From Fragilariopsis cylindrus CCMP1102 (Eukaryota; Bacillariophyta; Bacillariophyceae; Bacillariales; Bacillariaceae), in the NCBI GenBank assembly GCA_900095095.1, contig FMBT01000297.1, forward strand, positions 665,290-729,289: DNA of 64,000 nucleotides, in the 5' to 3' direction. The position numbers and the translations under genes are program-made. The number at the start of each line of letters is the position of its first letter. Position 1 is the stretch's first letter. Below the pieces are notes generated by a model. That model worked only from the letters and a program-made list of their open reading frames with translations. It was not told the DNA's origin and ran no database searches. Below are positions 8,928-20,108 of the stretch, piece after piece.

Positions 8928-9730
8928 TGTAAAGAAAAAAAGAAAAAAGGATTTCGTATATCACACTATAACAGCGTATCAACACAAAACTTGAATTAAA
9001 AATATTCATTGTTACAAATCGTGGAAGAACACGATATGATAAAAATTTTTAACGGTTACTCCTATTCCGATAACGCGACAAGTTAGTCACACATCGAAAT
9101 TTGACACCGAATCAAATAATATTTTCAACCGTACAGCTGTTTTATTTTTTTCTGTACATTGTTTGTTCAGACAGCATGAATGGTTTGGAGAGGATTTCAT
9201 CCTGGTGGAACAGTGAACTATTCCACAGGGCATTTGTCATCGAACTGCACATCTGCGCCACCAGGTATTTGGATGGACTTGGAGCCAGGAAGCAAGCCCA
9301 GAACCAATCAAGAATTGGAGTTCTGATCTGGCTAACCTGGACACACTAGTAGGTCCATAGTTTTTGCATTCACTTATACTTTCTTATAACTAGCATTTGT
9401 AGAATACAAATATATATTGGACCAGTGGATCAGTGTGCATTCAATGACCATTCTTCTTCTCCTAACAATTCAACTGTCTAAACAACAGGGCGAGCTAAGT
9501 TAGTCCTCAAGATCCCACGGACAAGGGACTATGATTTTTTTTGTAAAAATAATTAAGTTGACTCAAACGCACTCACAACAACAGGAAGCAAGGGAACAGG
9601 TCGAGAGAGAGAGAGAAAGAAAGAAAGAGAAAGAGAGAGAGAGAGAGAGACGAGTTTAAAGTTGACAACAATAACAACAACAGGCATAACGTTACTCGAC
9701 ATACAGTTTAAATATTCTCAAAAAGTAATC
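8928..9730. other. Intergenic DNA between the Copia element and the next gene
   Basis: About 800 bp of AT-rich sequence with no convincing gene. An open frame at 9101-9349 would give 82 residues with no recognisable features, and I do not accept it. The last 130 bp before the next ATG hold a long purine (GA) run at 9603-9650. Confidence 0.6.
9603..9650 (+). repeat. GA/GAAA microsatellite upstream of a gene
   Basis: A 48-bp purine tract of GA and GAAA units ends 80 bp before the ATG at 9731. It probably lies in the promoter or 5' leader of that gene. Confidence 0.85.
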
Positions 9731-11071
9731 ATGGCGTCAGGTCTAGCAGCTCACATCCGTAGCTCCACAGAAAGTGATACATTTGACTTAGCAGGGCAAA
9801 ATCCCTCCACTATTACTGTCAACATCGAACAAGCTTTTAAAGATCCATTTCCATTAGATTCTATGATACGGATAACATTTGTCACAGGTGCTGGAAAGCT
9901 TGGACGTCAAAAATACGATGACGGTTGTGCCAGGGCTGTGACGTCTACTCTTCGTTCGTGTGGATTCGAAGAGGATAGAGGTGCATCTTGCGTTCGGGAA
10001 TGCGGTGGATTTTTCAAACAACAACACGACACTGGCAAAAATTTAAAAACAATTGTTGTATTTCCAAATATACGTGAAATTGATGATCATGGTGGTGATG
10101 GTGGTGGTGGCAGCGAAGATTATGCTGGAAGTAATGACAATTTGCTTTTATTATTCCAACCAGGAAGTCCGGAAGAAATGATTGCATTGTCTCCAATCAG
10201 CATGTTTTCCAATCTATTATCAAGTCGTTGCCAATCTTGGAGTCAAAAAAAGGGTTGTAACGCAGCGATTGCAAACATTCAGGAGACAATATCTAATTTA
10301 GAACAACGTCTGATGGAAGGCGTGGCACTTGATGACAATGAGCAAGCCTTATACGATGTTGTTTCCGTGGATGATCTCAATGAAAAACACAGCATCGTAA
10401 AAGACGCGATGCACAAACAGATTGAAATTGATGGTGATATCACCATAGAAGAACAGAAATCACTTTTGGGACAAGTTTCCGATCGATTATCTATAATCGA
10501 AGACGATCTAAATGAAGCCAAAACGGAGAAAAAAACAAAAAAGGTTGAAAAATTAACCATCGCGAAAACAAAAGTGGAACAACGAGAAGTGATGTTGAAA
10601 AAAATATCACCAAAAATACCCCAACGACTTAAACATCAAGATGAGATATTAGAATTACGCAAAGAACTTGCACCTTTAATCAAATTGGAAGATGGTGCCA
10701 AGGGAAGATTAATGTCGGTAAAGGAAACACAAACTCTTGCTCGGAAGGATGAAATCCTTGAGGAGATTACGGAACTTGAAGATTCTTCACGTGGTTGGTT
10801 TGAGGATGATGTTTCATTCGATTTACGGGTGAAAAGATCTAGATCGATGGGAGTGAAAACAACAGGAAAACAATCATCTAAAAAAACAACCAGTAGTACC
10901 AACGTGAAGAAAAGTACAGGTGGCAGTGCTTGGGTCTCTTCTTCGTCATCTGCAGTAAGGTCCAAAGCGAAACCGTATAATAGTAAAGTTGGTTCAGCCT
11001 CGTCCTCTTCCAAGAAAAAGTCTGGTGGAGTTTTTGCTGCAATGATGTTAGACGACAGCGACAGTGACTAG
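9731..11071 (+). CDS. Conserved coiled-coil protein of unknown function
   Basis: This is a 446-residue protein. The frame is open further upstream, but 9731 is the first ATG. Residues 30-110 form a compact domain with a TGAGKLGRQKYD motif, then GFEEDRGASC and HDTGKNLKTIVVFP. It looks like a conserved globular fold, but I cannot name it, and the GAGK stretch is not a proper P-loop. Residues 185-360 are highly charged and heptad-like, so probably a long coiled coil. The C-terminal 90 residues are Ser/Lys-rich and end with an acidic Asp-Asp-Ser-Asp-Ser-Asp tail. No intron is needed. Function is unknown; a scaffold or RNA-associated role is only a guess. Confidence 0.75.
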   Translation: MASGLAAHIRSSTESDTFDLAGQNPSTITVNIEQAFKDPFPLDSMIRITFVTGAGKLGRQKYDDGCARAVTSTLRSCGFEEDRGASCVRECGGFFKQQHDTGKNLKTIVVFPNIREIDDHGGDGGGGSEDYAGSNDNLLLLFQPGSPEEMIALSPISMFSNLLSSRCQSWSQKKGCNAAIANIQETISNLEQRLMEGVALDDNEQALYDVVSVDDLNEKHSIVKDAMHKQIEIDGDITIEEQKSLLGQVSDRLSIIEDDLNEAKTEKKTKKVEKLTIAKTKVEQREVMLKKISPKIPQRLKHQDEILELRKELAPLIKLEDGAKGRLMSVKETQTLARKDEILEEITELEDSSRGWFEDDVSFDLRVKRSRSMGVKTTGKQSSKKTTSSTNVKKSTGGSAWVSSSSSAVRSKAKPYNSKVGSASSSSKKKSGGVFAAMMLDDSDSD

Positions 11072-11219
11072 TAATAATTAAGAAAAAAAACGTTATGCTG
11101 AATTGGCAGCTATCTAGAAGACGTATTCTTTACACATCAACGCACAAAGGTACTATTTGTTATTGTAACTATTTATGATAGACATAAAGATTAAAAAAAC
11201 AAATGAATGGATGATAAAG

Positions 11220-12913
11220 TTATTGCACTTTTTTTCTTGATGGGGGTAATTCCCTTCGAGCTGCATCATTCGCAATACGTTGATATGATCCAATTTTTTC
11301 CCATGCTTCCACGTTGCTGTCGTCATCGTCGTCATCATCATCGTCGTTATCTTTCATGTTAGTGAAGTTGTTATTATTGGGAAACTCCCTTGACCAATCT
11401 CTTAAAAAAAGACGAAACGCCTCAAAGGTACCAACTGTCTCCATGGTATTTCATGTCGCCGTAACTGATGTTCACCTGTCTGTGTAGATCCATCCTGTAA
11501 AAGCTGGACAGATTCTTCGCTCAATTTAACGTGACGTAACTTCTTCTTTCGACGAGGATGATGCAGTGTATAATCATCGTCATTATCATTGTCATCATTG
11601 TTGTTCTCATCGTCCTCTACTAAAGAAGAGAAATATCGTGAATGAAATTTACGTGCTTGTGCCCATGTACCATCAAGGACTATCAAATCGTAACAGTCAT
11701 TATTACTATTATTATGATTTTCTTTGTCGTCACACAATATTTGCTGTTTCTTATCGTTTTGGAGATTTCTACCACCATTGCTACTGGATTTATTACTATT
11801 ATCATTATTCTTATTATTTTCGCTGTTGCTGCCCACCACATCATTCATCGTGATTATTTCATTTAATGTATTAGCAGATTCATCAGGAAACAACACTAAG
11901 CTTGTTATTGTTGGATCATCAATAGATTCTAGTAAATCTTTCATACTATGTTGATATTCCGGTCCGATACCTCCTATAACAAGTTCACATTGGAATGGAA
12001 ATGATGCTAATATTAATTTTGCTGTATCGACTTTTAAACCAATTTCCTTATGATGCATAATAAGAAAAATGCGTCTCAACGTAAAGGAAGAAGAAGAAGA
12101 TCGACCCGATGATGATCCCTCTCCACCAATACCATCTGTGGTCTGATTGGTGTTATTATTATTGTTGTTATTATTGTAATGATGATTGATATGATTATTG
12201 ATATTACTACTATTGTGATCATGATCACCGATGCTGATTGTCGTTGTTGATGATGACACTACGGGTTTACAATGTGAACAAATACAATGTGCGCGTTGCA
12301 TCCAACAACGTGGACAATCATTATTCCGTCTTAATGAACTTAATCGTCGATATAAGTGTCGTGCAATACCAAATGCTTCTCGTTCTGTTCCTTCTGGTAG
12401 ATCCATAATATCCATGTTATCGACATCCTCGATACTGATATCGGCACTGACATCGACATCGTTATTGCTGCTACTACTACTATTGCTATTGTTGTTTCGA
12501 TTAACATTGTATGTTTGGTTTAATACATTAGATACCGTGGTTTCTACTTGATTCAAGAAATAATTCTCGTCTAATGGCGATAATTCTGACGATAGTGATC
12601 GTGACGACGATGATGACAAACTCGATCCGTCCAAACTACTTCTTCTATTACCAACAACGACACCACGGTGATGAAAAGAAGAAGATGAAAATCGTTGTTT
12701 GAATGTTGTTGTAATTCCGACATCATTATTGTTTTTCAAGTTGCTGCTTCTAAATGCGTTTACACTGAATTGATAGCGTTGATTATTATTACTTGCTGTT
12801 GTCATTATTATTATTGTTGTCGAAAAAAAGCGCCCATGATAATGATGCGATCGTCGTATTATTAAAGACGAAGACGTAAACAACCCAATAATCATAATCA
12901 TCCAAATAATCAT
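11220..12913 (-). CDS. DTW-domain protein, probable tRNA acp3U transferase; one frame break
   Basis: DTW-domain enzymes (TapT in bacteria, DTWD1/DTWD2 in humans) put an aminocarboxypropyl group from S-adenosylmethionine on a uridine of tRNA. The protein starts at the ATG at 12913 with a hydrophobic stretch that may be a signal or anchor. A long Ser/Asn-rich part follows. The domain opens with CPRCW and a CICSHC cluster, then IMHHKEIG, LFPDESA and the defining DGTWAQARKF. The C-terminal helix expected of the family (TVGTFEAFRLFLRDW) lies in a different frame starting at about 11444. One base appears to be missing near 11441-11452, where an AAA and a CC run occur. The acidic, Lys-rich C-terminus ends at 11220. 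Long Asn and Asp tracts interrupt the domain. Confidence 0.82.
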
Positions 12914-13484
12914 AGGGAAAGTTGATGACGTTACAACGATACTCTTAATATTCTCCCTGTATTGCTGTTGTCGATTTGAATGATTTTCTCAAAAGTCTAC
13001 CTTGATTATCATTAGTATCATTCTATTGAGTACGGTAGTGTGGCACATAATATTATGATTAATGATTGATGGCCGAGAGATGTGGTAGTGATGATATTCT
13101 TTGGTAATTTCCGAAATTGATGCCGATCTCCTCGCGCGCCAGAATCAACGCGCGGATCAAAAATTGAGCAAAAATGCTATTTTTCTCTCTCCCCCCCCCC
13201 CCGCCCGCCCGCCCTGATCAAGATCTCTATTGAAAGTAAACGAAACAAAAACAACGTCAAAACAAAAAACAACATACAACGACCAACACAAACATCGACG
13301 ATGGTGTCTGCTTACTAAACTAAATTGAAACCTTAGTAAATAATTGGAAATCGCGTTATTGTTGCACTGTATAGCATCTGAACAAAATTGGAAAAAGATC
13401 CCGGTCACTAGCTAACTGTTGCAGTGCCTGACTCGACTCGTTCTGCTTTTATAATCGAAAAAGGATTGGCCAACAATATATAAT
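12914..13484. promoter_or_regulatory. Divergent promoter region, DTW gene and NELF-A-like gene
   Basis: A 571-bp spacer separates two genes transcribed away from each other. It contains a pyrimidine tract at 13182-13215 with 12 consecutive C followed by GCCC repeats. I see no further gene. Promoter elements are inferred from position only. Confidence 0.45.
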
Positions 13485-15666
13485 ATGAACAATAATAAAA
13501 AGACAACCAGCAACAATAGTAATAATGGAACGTCATCATCCCAACATCATGATGATTCGTTAGATTCATTCTTAACAACGATTGAATCGAAGTTACGGGG
13601 TCCATTTTCATCACTTGATTTAGCAAAAGCTGTTACAACAAAAGCGTTACGTACAACTATGCGCCGGTCATCACAATTAGGTGCAATATCCGGTGATAAT
13701 AATATTAATAATGATCGTGATCCTGCAAAAGAATATCTACAAAACTTATCATCAGTTTTAAAACGAACAAATAAAGTTATCCAATGTCGTATGTTAATCG
13801 GACTACTTGGTTTGAATGATATAAAGAAGAAGAATGATAGTAGTAGTAATAATAATGGTAGTAGTGATGACAACGGCAAGAATAATGATGGTGCCCTCAG
13901 TGCAAAACTACAACAACAATATTTGACACCAGAAATTCTGCATATACTTCATAAGACACAAGTGAAAGCTGATGGCTATGAGGAGTGGGTCCGGGCAACA
14001 TCAGGTTTGATTGAGGGGGTTATGTTTCGAACACAAAATGATAGCAGTAATACAAGAGAATCTTGTCGTAGTAAGGAGGCAACACAAATTATTGTTACTA
14101 CAGGAACAGGTGTTTGTAATAAAGTCGAATCACAAATTAAACAAAGTGGCCAACCATATGAAAAACCAAAAAAGAAACAAAAGCAGAAACAAAAAGATCG
14201 ATCATCATCCGAAATGGATATCGACGACGACGACGACGATAATAATAATGACGAGACAACACAGAAAGAATCCACTACTACCATAGCTAGTAACAAAAGA
14301 ACTCGAGGGTTTACAATAGAAAAAGTGATACCATCATCATCATCATTACCAGCCAAGTCATCCAATACGACGAAACTGAAACAAGCTCCTACATTCCGTC
14401 GTCCGCTACTACTGACATTTTGTTACCAACACCTGATGATTTAAATGCATGTTTTGCTCCATATCGATACCGTCTTATATCAACACCACTTTTGAATACG
14501 ATCATACCAGAATTTGATAAGAATAAAAACAATAATAGTAATTGTCACTTCCAGGTAAATTCTGATGCTGATATACTTCAAATTGATCTACGACTTGAAG
14601 CACAACGAGCAAAAGAACATGGTACAGGTGTTGGTGGTAGTAGTAGTAGTAGTAATTCGAAAGTTTCTTCAGCAACAACGGCCAGTAATAACAACAGCAA
14701 TGGCAATGGCAAAAACAACGTAAAATAATAATCCAGCAAAAGCAATGAAAGGAACACTCCCACCAGGATTTCGTCCAGCGAAACTAGTACCAACACTAGT
14801 AGTAGCACTTCGGCTGCTGGAAGCAAACGAAAGGCCGGTGCTGTCAGTGGCAGCATGCCCAAAAAGAAAAAAGCTACCAGTTTGTTCAATACAACTACAC
14901 AATATCGACCACAATCCGTCAAGGCATTGTTAAGACGGAAAGGGGGTGGAGCCCAATCATTACTCAAGGGTAGTAACACGAGTGGTAGTGGGGGTGCTAT
15001 ATTAAGCAAACTGGGCGGTGGTACCGGTAGTAGTGGAGTCGGTGGTGGCGCTGCTGGTTCAACGACTGCGGCGGCGAGTCGTCCTGGTGGTATGGGTACT
15101 GGTCGGTTCAGTAGTAACAAACGTAATCGTGGTGGTATGAAGTCAAGCAAAATGAAAATGATTGACGTAGATGATGTGGATATATTAACTAAGCAACGAT
15201 CTGCTGCCGGAGTAGGCGCCAAAACGAAAATGTCCGCCGATAAATTACGTGCATCGAAAAGAGAAGAGATCTTAAAAAGGGGTCGGACCAGTGCACCGCT
15301 TCCTGCTGTTGCTGCTGCAACTGCTACGAAGCAAAAGATTCTTCATCACCTCCTCGTCCAACGGTATCAGCGGCAGCGGCTCCGCAAAACCGACAGGATA
15401 CCGAATTGTGGCAATCTCTCCTACGTGATAAATCTAATAAAATGTCAGAAGATGACAAAGCTCGTGCTGAAAGGTTCTTCACAACGAATCAAAGTGAACG
15501 GTCCGGACTTACTTCTTCAGATGGTGGACCGGTGTATAAAATGAAAATACACGAACAACGTGGGAAAGATGTCAGTACCGGACAAGAAATTAAGGAAACT
15601 TTTTATCTCGAATTGGATTACAAGACCGGTGAACAAAAGCAATCAAGAAAGATCAAACGGTATTGA
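13485..15666 (+). CDS. NELF-A-like negative elongation factor subunit, frame broken
   Basis: NELF-A is part of the complex that holds RNA polymerase II paused near promoters. The N-terminal part (residues 20-185) has the helical pattern of the NELF-A N domain, including VIQCRMLIGLLGLND and a later ILHILHK...YEEWVRATSGLIEG. A middle KMKMIDVDDVDIL matches the KLLDISELDM motif. The end, from EDDKARAERFFTTNQ through YKMKIHEQ to FYLELDYKTGEQ, matches the last 90 residues of NELF-A. Between these lie Ser/Asn/Gly-rich linkers. The reading frame changes near 14330-14420 and near 15330-15345, and two stops (TAA TAA) stand at 14726-14731. Both shifts equal one missing base. Missing bases in the assembly are more likely than a pseudogene, because the conserved ends are intact. 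The family call is made by eye. Confidence 0.6.
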
Positions 15667-16353
15667 ATAATGCTGGTTTAAAAGGTGTACAAAAAAGAAA
15701 AAGAACGTACTGTACGATTGGAAGCGACTTGATTACATTCATTCTTCCGCACGAAGGTACATTCGCGGACTCGGTACAGTATTTACGAGGGTATCATTTT
15801 AAGAATACTTGTAGCATTCGCACTATATCTTAACAGATATTGTTCCTAAATTCGATTAAGACACATTATATTTAGCACATAGTTTCTTAGGGACTATTTC
15901 ATATCTAAATACATATATATAGGTATTATGCAGCAGTACTAGGCATTAATTATTGTTGCAATCTAACTACTGTGATCTGTTATTCGTTCTGAGGCGCGCT
16001 GCCATGGAAATCTGTCTCCATCCCCTCACTTAAGTTCTCTGCCATAACCCTGGATGTCAGCAAGAGAATCTTGAAGTGTCATATAATTTGGCCAATTCTC
16101 GAAATAGGTGATATAAATACATAATGCATCACCGAAGGATAACATGTCTGTCTGCCTCTCTCCTTCCGACGGGTAATATTATGTCTGCCTGCCTCTCTTC
16201 TTCTGACAACTTTGACCATGGCAGACATCTATCTTTGTGGAATTTTGGAGGTAAATGTCTCTTTTCAGCTCATCATTCAATATCTCCTGGTGATCTTTTT
16301 CTGATCCATGATTTAAATCTCACAACAAGTAACTGCCTGCTGCGTTTTATAAT

Positions 16354-16398
16354 ACACACATGCATACATACATGCATACATACATACATACATACATG
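16354..16398. repeat. CATA tetranucleotide microsatellite
   Basis: About eleven CATA-like units with two CATG variants lie in noncoding DNA. Confidence 0.85.
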
Positions 16399-16951
16399 TC
16401 ATAATATATACTACACATGAGGATGAAACAAGCCTTTTGAAACAAGCCTTTTCATACCTGCAAAATTGCCCTGTCAAGACCTTGATCATATATGTGTGGT
16501 TTGATGCAAAATCATTTATTAACAGTGATATTAGTATTATTGGTACAGCAAATCATTACATAACTTGTGTTGTTACATAACTAATACCACCATCTATATA
16601 TCTGTTATTCGCCTCACCAATAATATGAGGATAGACGATTAATGGCAAAATTGTGCTGAAAGGCGTTGTCATTCAATAAATGATACTACATACTACAAGG
16701 CTTGAGTCTATTAAGATATAAGGTGATACTAACCACCAACCATCACCTGAGATAATAACAATAATGAGCCACTATAATACTAGCCAGGAAGAACACTTGC
16801 TCAATACATGATTTGTTTGCACAACATATGTGATTGTGCTAGCATTTGTTTCCACAGCAGCATGTTATTGTGTTAGCATCTATTTTATACTGTTAGTAGC
16901 GTAGCAGTGCAACACAATGGTGTACTGAAATATAAAACAAATCTACTTTTT

Positions 16952-16976
16952 GTAGTAGTAGTAGTAGTAGTAGTAG
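16952..16976. repeat. GTA trinucleotide microsatellite
   Basis: Eight tandem GTA units lie in noncoding DNA. Similar short GTA/GTT runs recur at about 17197-17215. Confidence 0.85.
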
Positions 16977-17395
16977 AGTATTCTTTTTCTCCAACACAAA
17001 AAAAAAAAACATATCCATCCATCCATACATTCATCAACAATACAGTATAATAACAGATATGTCATTGTCATGTGGATCTTACCTTCATTCACAGTAGTAT
17101 CAAGACTATGTTGTCTACAGCATGCTTCAGCCTTTTTCACAGAAGAAAGCTTACTTCACTTTAGCTGTTAGAAACAGAGGTTAACAGCTGTTAATTGTTG
17201 TTGTTGTTGTAGTAGTATTTTTTTCCCCAGCAGTTCAAATTCAACTAGATAATTGTTACACAGAGAGTAATAGAATGTGAGGAGTGGTTACTATAATTCT
17301 GTATGTAAACAGTAAGAGAGAGGAGGATGAATATGAGGATGATGAACTAAAATGAATGCCCTCCAAAATAAAAGAAAAAAAGAAAAAATAAAGAC

Positions 17396-17399
17396 AAAA
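17396..17399 (-). terminator. RNA polymerase III terminator of the 5S gene
   Basis: Four consecutive T on the minus strand stand one base beyond the 3' end of the 5S rRNA gene. This is the usual RNA polymerase III stop signal. Further T-rich DNA follows. Confidence 0.75.
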
Positions 17400-17400
17400 G

Positions 17401-17518
17401 GAGAACAACACCTGGGATTCCAACGTGGTCCCCCACCGTAGTACTAACCAGGCCCGAACATGCTTAACTTCGCTGAGCAGACGGGAAGCGGTGCTGTCAT
17501 GTTGGTATGGTCGTTCTC
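17401..17518 (-). rRNA. 5S ribosomal RNA
   Basis: This 118-nt segment matches eukaryotic 5S rRNA. The minus strand shows GACCATACC near the 5' end, the internal control region with GAAGTTAAGC and GGGCCTGGTTAGTAC, and GGGAATCC-like loop E sequence near the 3' end. The first nine bases (GAGAACGAC) pair with the last nine (GTTGTTCTC) to close helix I, which fixes both ends. A T4 terminator follows. The gene stands alone, with no other rRNA gene in the window, so it belongs to the dispersed 5S class or is an outlying copy. It should be transcribed by RNA polymerase III from its internal promoter. Confidence 0.95.
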
Positions 17519-17777
17519 TCTGCATGGGAGAAAAAAGAAGTATATAGTCTAACTACACACTTTGAATCTTTTTTTCCAAGATACTTATTGTAGGCGAAGA
17601 GGCATCACATCACATCACAAACAAAATCGATCACCCAGAACCCGAACACTATTATCACAAATCAAATCAAATCAAATCAAATACCGCAACATCGGTATCA
17701 AGAAGACACACGGCTTGATCAATTGAAAGGCACTTCAACATAAATCTGAAGAATAAAGCAAATTATAACAAGAAACT

Positions 17778-18743
17778 ATGGCAATAACGGACACAACATT
17801 CCTTGTGCTCAGTGCAACTGGACGACAGGGTAGAGCAGTAATTAAAGCACTCATTGCCAAAGGCGCAACGTCCATCGTAGCAAGTTCACGCAATCCAACA
17901 TCAGACGCTTCTCAAAAGTTACTAGAATTAGAACAAGTTACCAAGGTCGTCCAGGCAGATTTTAACGATCCGGAAAGTATCGAAGCGGCAATTAATGCAT
18001 CTAATGCAACTCACGTATGGTTCACTACTGATTTCTGGTCGATTCCATTCCTTAAACGAACTCGTGCCAAAGAAGCCCAGTTAGGTTTCAACGTTATTGA
18101 TGCTATCAAAAAGGCAAAAGTTAACGGAAACAATGACATTAAACATGTTGTGTATTCGTCTGTTGGGGACGCAGATAATTGTCCTAAAGACATTCATCAT
18201 TTTTTGGGGAAGGCGGATATTGAAAAATACATGGCCTCTCAATTTGATTCAGAGACGAATATTACCTGGTCTGTGATCCGCCCAGTTGTATTCTTCGAAA
18301 ACTTCGACGATGAGCCTAATTACAATCCTTTTAAAAAGGGTTTTGTGAAAATGTTGACCTTTCCCGATAAACCAGTATTTTGGATTGCTGTGGAAGATAT
18401 TGGAAAGGGTTCCGTCGTCCTTCTTACAAATCCAGAAAAATACTCTGGTAAAATCATTGAGGCAGCAGGTGCTAAGCACACTGGTTTCGAATTGGCAGAG
18501 ATCTTAACGAGAGTGTCGGGCGTAAATTGTGTGTATGAAATGACAATGCCTCGATTTGCATTACGGCTTTTTTTGCGTGATTTGTATCATATGGTGAAAT
18601 GGTTTGAACTTGATAACAAAGGTGGATTTACAGTAGATATTGAAGAATTTAAGAAAATTGTTCCTGATGCGCAAGATGCTGAAGCATTTTTTATTGCAAA
18701 AGGTCAGTGGGCGGATGGAGAAAAGTTCGGATCAAATAAATAA
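17778..18743 (+). CDS. NmrA-like NAD(P)-binding protein
   Basis: This 321-residue protein is an atypical short-chain dehydrogenase of the NmrA/HSCARG type. Such proteins bind NAD(P)(H) and act as redox sensors or reductases. Residues 8-20 hold the Rossmann loop in the form VLSATGRQGRAV (normally GATGxxG; here Ser replaces the first Gly). Then come SSRNP, an ADFNDPESI segment contacting the adenine side, VVYSSVGDADN and WSVIRPVVFFENF. No Tyr-x-x-x-Lys catalytic pair is evident, as is common in NmrA proteins. No intron and no transit peptide are evident, so it is probably cytosolic. The ATG is preceded by an A-rich leader with repeated CAAAT units at about 17660-17681. Substrate is unknown. Confidence 0.85.
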   Translation: MAITDTTFLVLSATGRQGRAVIKALIAKGATSIVASSRNPTSDASQKLLELEQVTKVVQADFNDPESIEAAINASNATHVWFTTDFWSIPFLKRTRAKEAQLGFNVIDAIKKAKVNGNNDIKHVVYSSVGDADNCPKDIHHFLGKADIEKYMASQFDSETNITWSVIRPVVFFENFDDEPNYNPFKKGFVKMLTFPDKPVFWIAVEDIGKGSVVLLTNPEKYSGKIIEAAGAKHTGFELAEILTRVSGVNCVYEMTMPRFALRLFLRDLYHMVKWFELDNKGGFTVDIEEFKKIVPDAQDAEAFFIAKGQWADGEKFGSNK

Positions 18744-20108
18744 ATAAATATATGTATGTATATTATCTCATTGAAATAACACGAAGCGACATCATAAACG
18801 ATTATTGCATAACAAAAAAAAGTGGAGAAAAATTCGAATCGAATCGAATCGAATAAATAAATGTATGTATTGAAACAACACAATGCTACATCATAAACAA
18901 TCATTACATTTGAAGTATTTAGTACACAAAATAATATACAAATCACTAATTATTTGATGGAGCTACCACCATACTAGTAGATCAGTAGTTTCGTTTATTA
19001 TGCACTACCCGTGTTTGTGATATGTACGGCATAAAAGTAGTCGTTGTCCTCTTTAAATAGCTAGCATTACAAATCAAGGACCAACAAGCATCTGTAATAT
19101 CTTCGCTACATTTACTCAGAATTTTATCAGTCTACTATACAATCTGCGATGATCACAATCTTGGGGGGGGGGGGGGTGCAGGTGGTGGTGAATGAATGAA
19201 TGACAATCTCCCAACAAAATCTGAAAGTAAAAAAATCACAACCAAAGCAACTTGGTTAGCCACACTGTATGTACAGTAGTAATCATAGTCTTGCTCAATA
19301 CCATGTACAGTATACAAAAAGATTCATGTGCTTGTGTACTGAGTCTCATTTACCTTTGATTCAATACCAAAATGAAGGATAAATTATAGTAAATTAAATG
19401 AAAAAAACACAACACCGTTCATGTCAGTACTGACTGGTAACACCAGGTCTTTTTCTAAGGCGGTAAACAAGCAAGACTTAGCTTTGGTTTTGTTGTGGTA
19501 CAAGGTTTGGCTTTGCTTGTACCTCTGGAAAGATCTCATTCACAAGAAGAAAACAAAAATTGGACCATCAGGAAAAAAGGGTTGATAAGAAGAGAAGAAA
19601 TAGTAGTCACACAACAAGGAGTTGGTCGGGGTAGCATAGTACATGAAAGTTTTACTTGATTCATTAATTACTTATATGCTCCTAACTACCCATATCTGGA
19701 ACAAAAATTGTCTATTTGAGTAGAATATAGCTTGCAAGGGTACAATAGGTGCAAGGAGACCCATCAATGCATACTAGTACAGCCAGTACTACTAGTAACG
19801 TGGTTACAGTAGTACAAAAAGTTGTAGTTGATCTCCAAGTCCCGTGTAAGCCATACGCATCCTTCGCCCTTCCAAAAGAGTACACGAATGGAATTATACA
19901 ATCACCAACAATAAACAAGCGAAACAATCAACAAGCAATCACTCAGCCAAATCAATTACAGTGTATGAAGTAGGTCGACAACATTTATTTCAAGGTACCT
20001 ATCACTTATCATCGAAGTAGACAATCTAGCTAGACCTGTACTACATACACTACTGTACTGCATACCAATAGTAGACGAATTCCCGATACATCTGGGCGTT
20101 TCTTTTGA
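18744..20108. other. Intergenic region with a duplicated 3' segment and a G tract
   Basis: About 1.4 kb without an accepted gene. The segment just after the NmrA-like gene (about 18738-18810) recurs in degenerate form at about 18853-18908, each copy going from AATAAATAAAT to CATAAAC-ATTA. A run of 14 G lies at 19163-19176. Several TACAGTA/TACTGTA motifs occur (for example near 19270 and 20040). Confidence 0.5.
19163..19176 (+). repeat. G14 homopolymer
   Basis: Fourteen consecutive G followed by TGCAGGTGGTGG, in noncoding DNA. The exact length may be unreliable. Confidence 0.8.

Larger units (their letters stand above)
15667..17395. other. Intergenic region with microsatellites
   Basis: About 1.7 kb with no accepted gene. 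It holds a near-duplicate of the segment around 16143-16165 at 16181-16203 (both contain CTGCCTCTCT), a doubled GAAACAAGCCTTTT at 16426-16451, a CATA tetranucleotide run and a GTA trinucleotide run. Low-complexity open frames here encode simple repeats only. Confidence 0.55.

Noticed and set aside
9101-9349. 82-residue open frame after the Copia element
   Set aside because: Composition is not protein-like, no motif is visible, and it does not continue through any splice site. Treated as chance.
11566-12551. Plus-strand open frames rich in His, Tyr, Ile and Leu opposite the DTW gene
   Set aside because: They are complements of the Asn/Asp/Ser tracts of the real minus-strand gene.
14553-14560. 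A strong splice-donor-like CAG|GTAAAT inside the NELF-A-like gene
   Set aside because: Using it would remove coding sequence and no acceptor restores the frame; the changes of frame are better explained by missing bases.
14578-15222. Minus-strand Leu/Pro-rich frame of over 200 residues
   Set aside because: It is the antisense of the Ser/Gly/Lys-rich linker of the NELF-A-like gene and has only simple-sequence character.
16354-16976. Short tandem repeats as a possible CRISPR array
   Set aside because: Units are 3-4 bp microsatellites without spacers, and the genome is eukaryotic.
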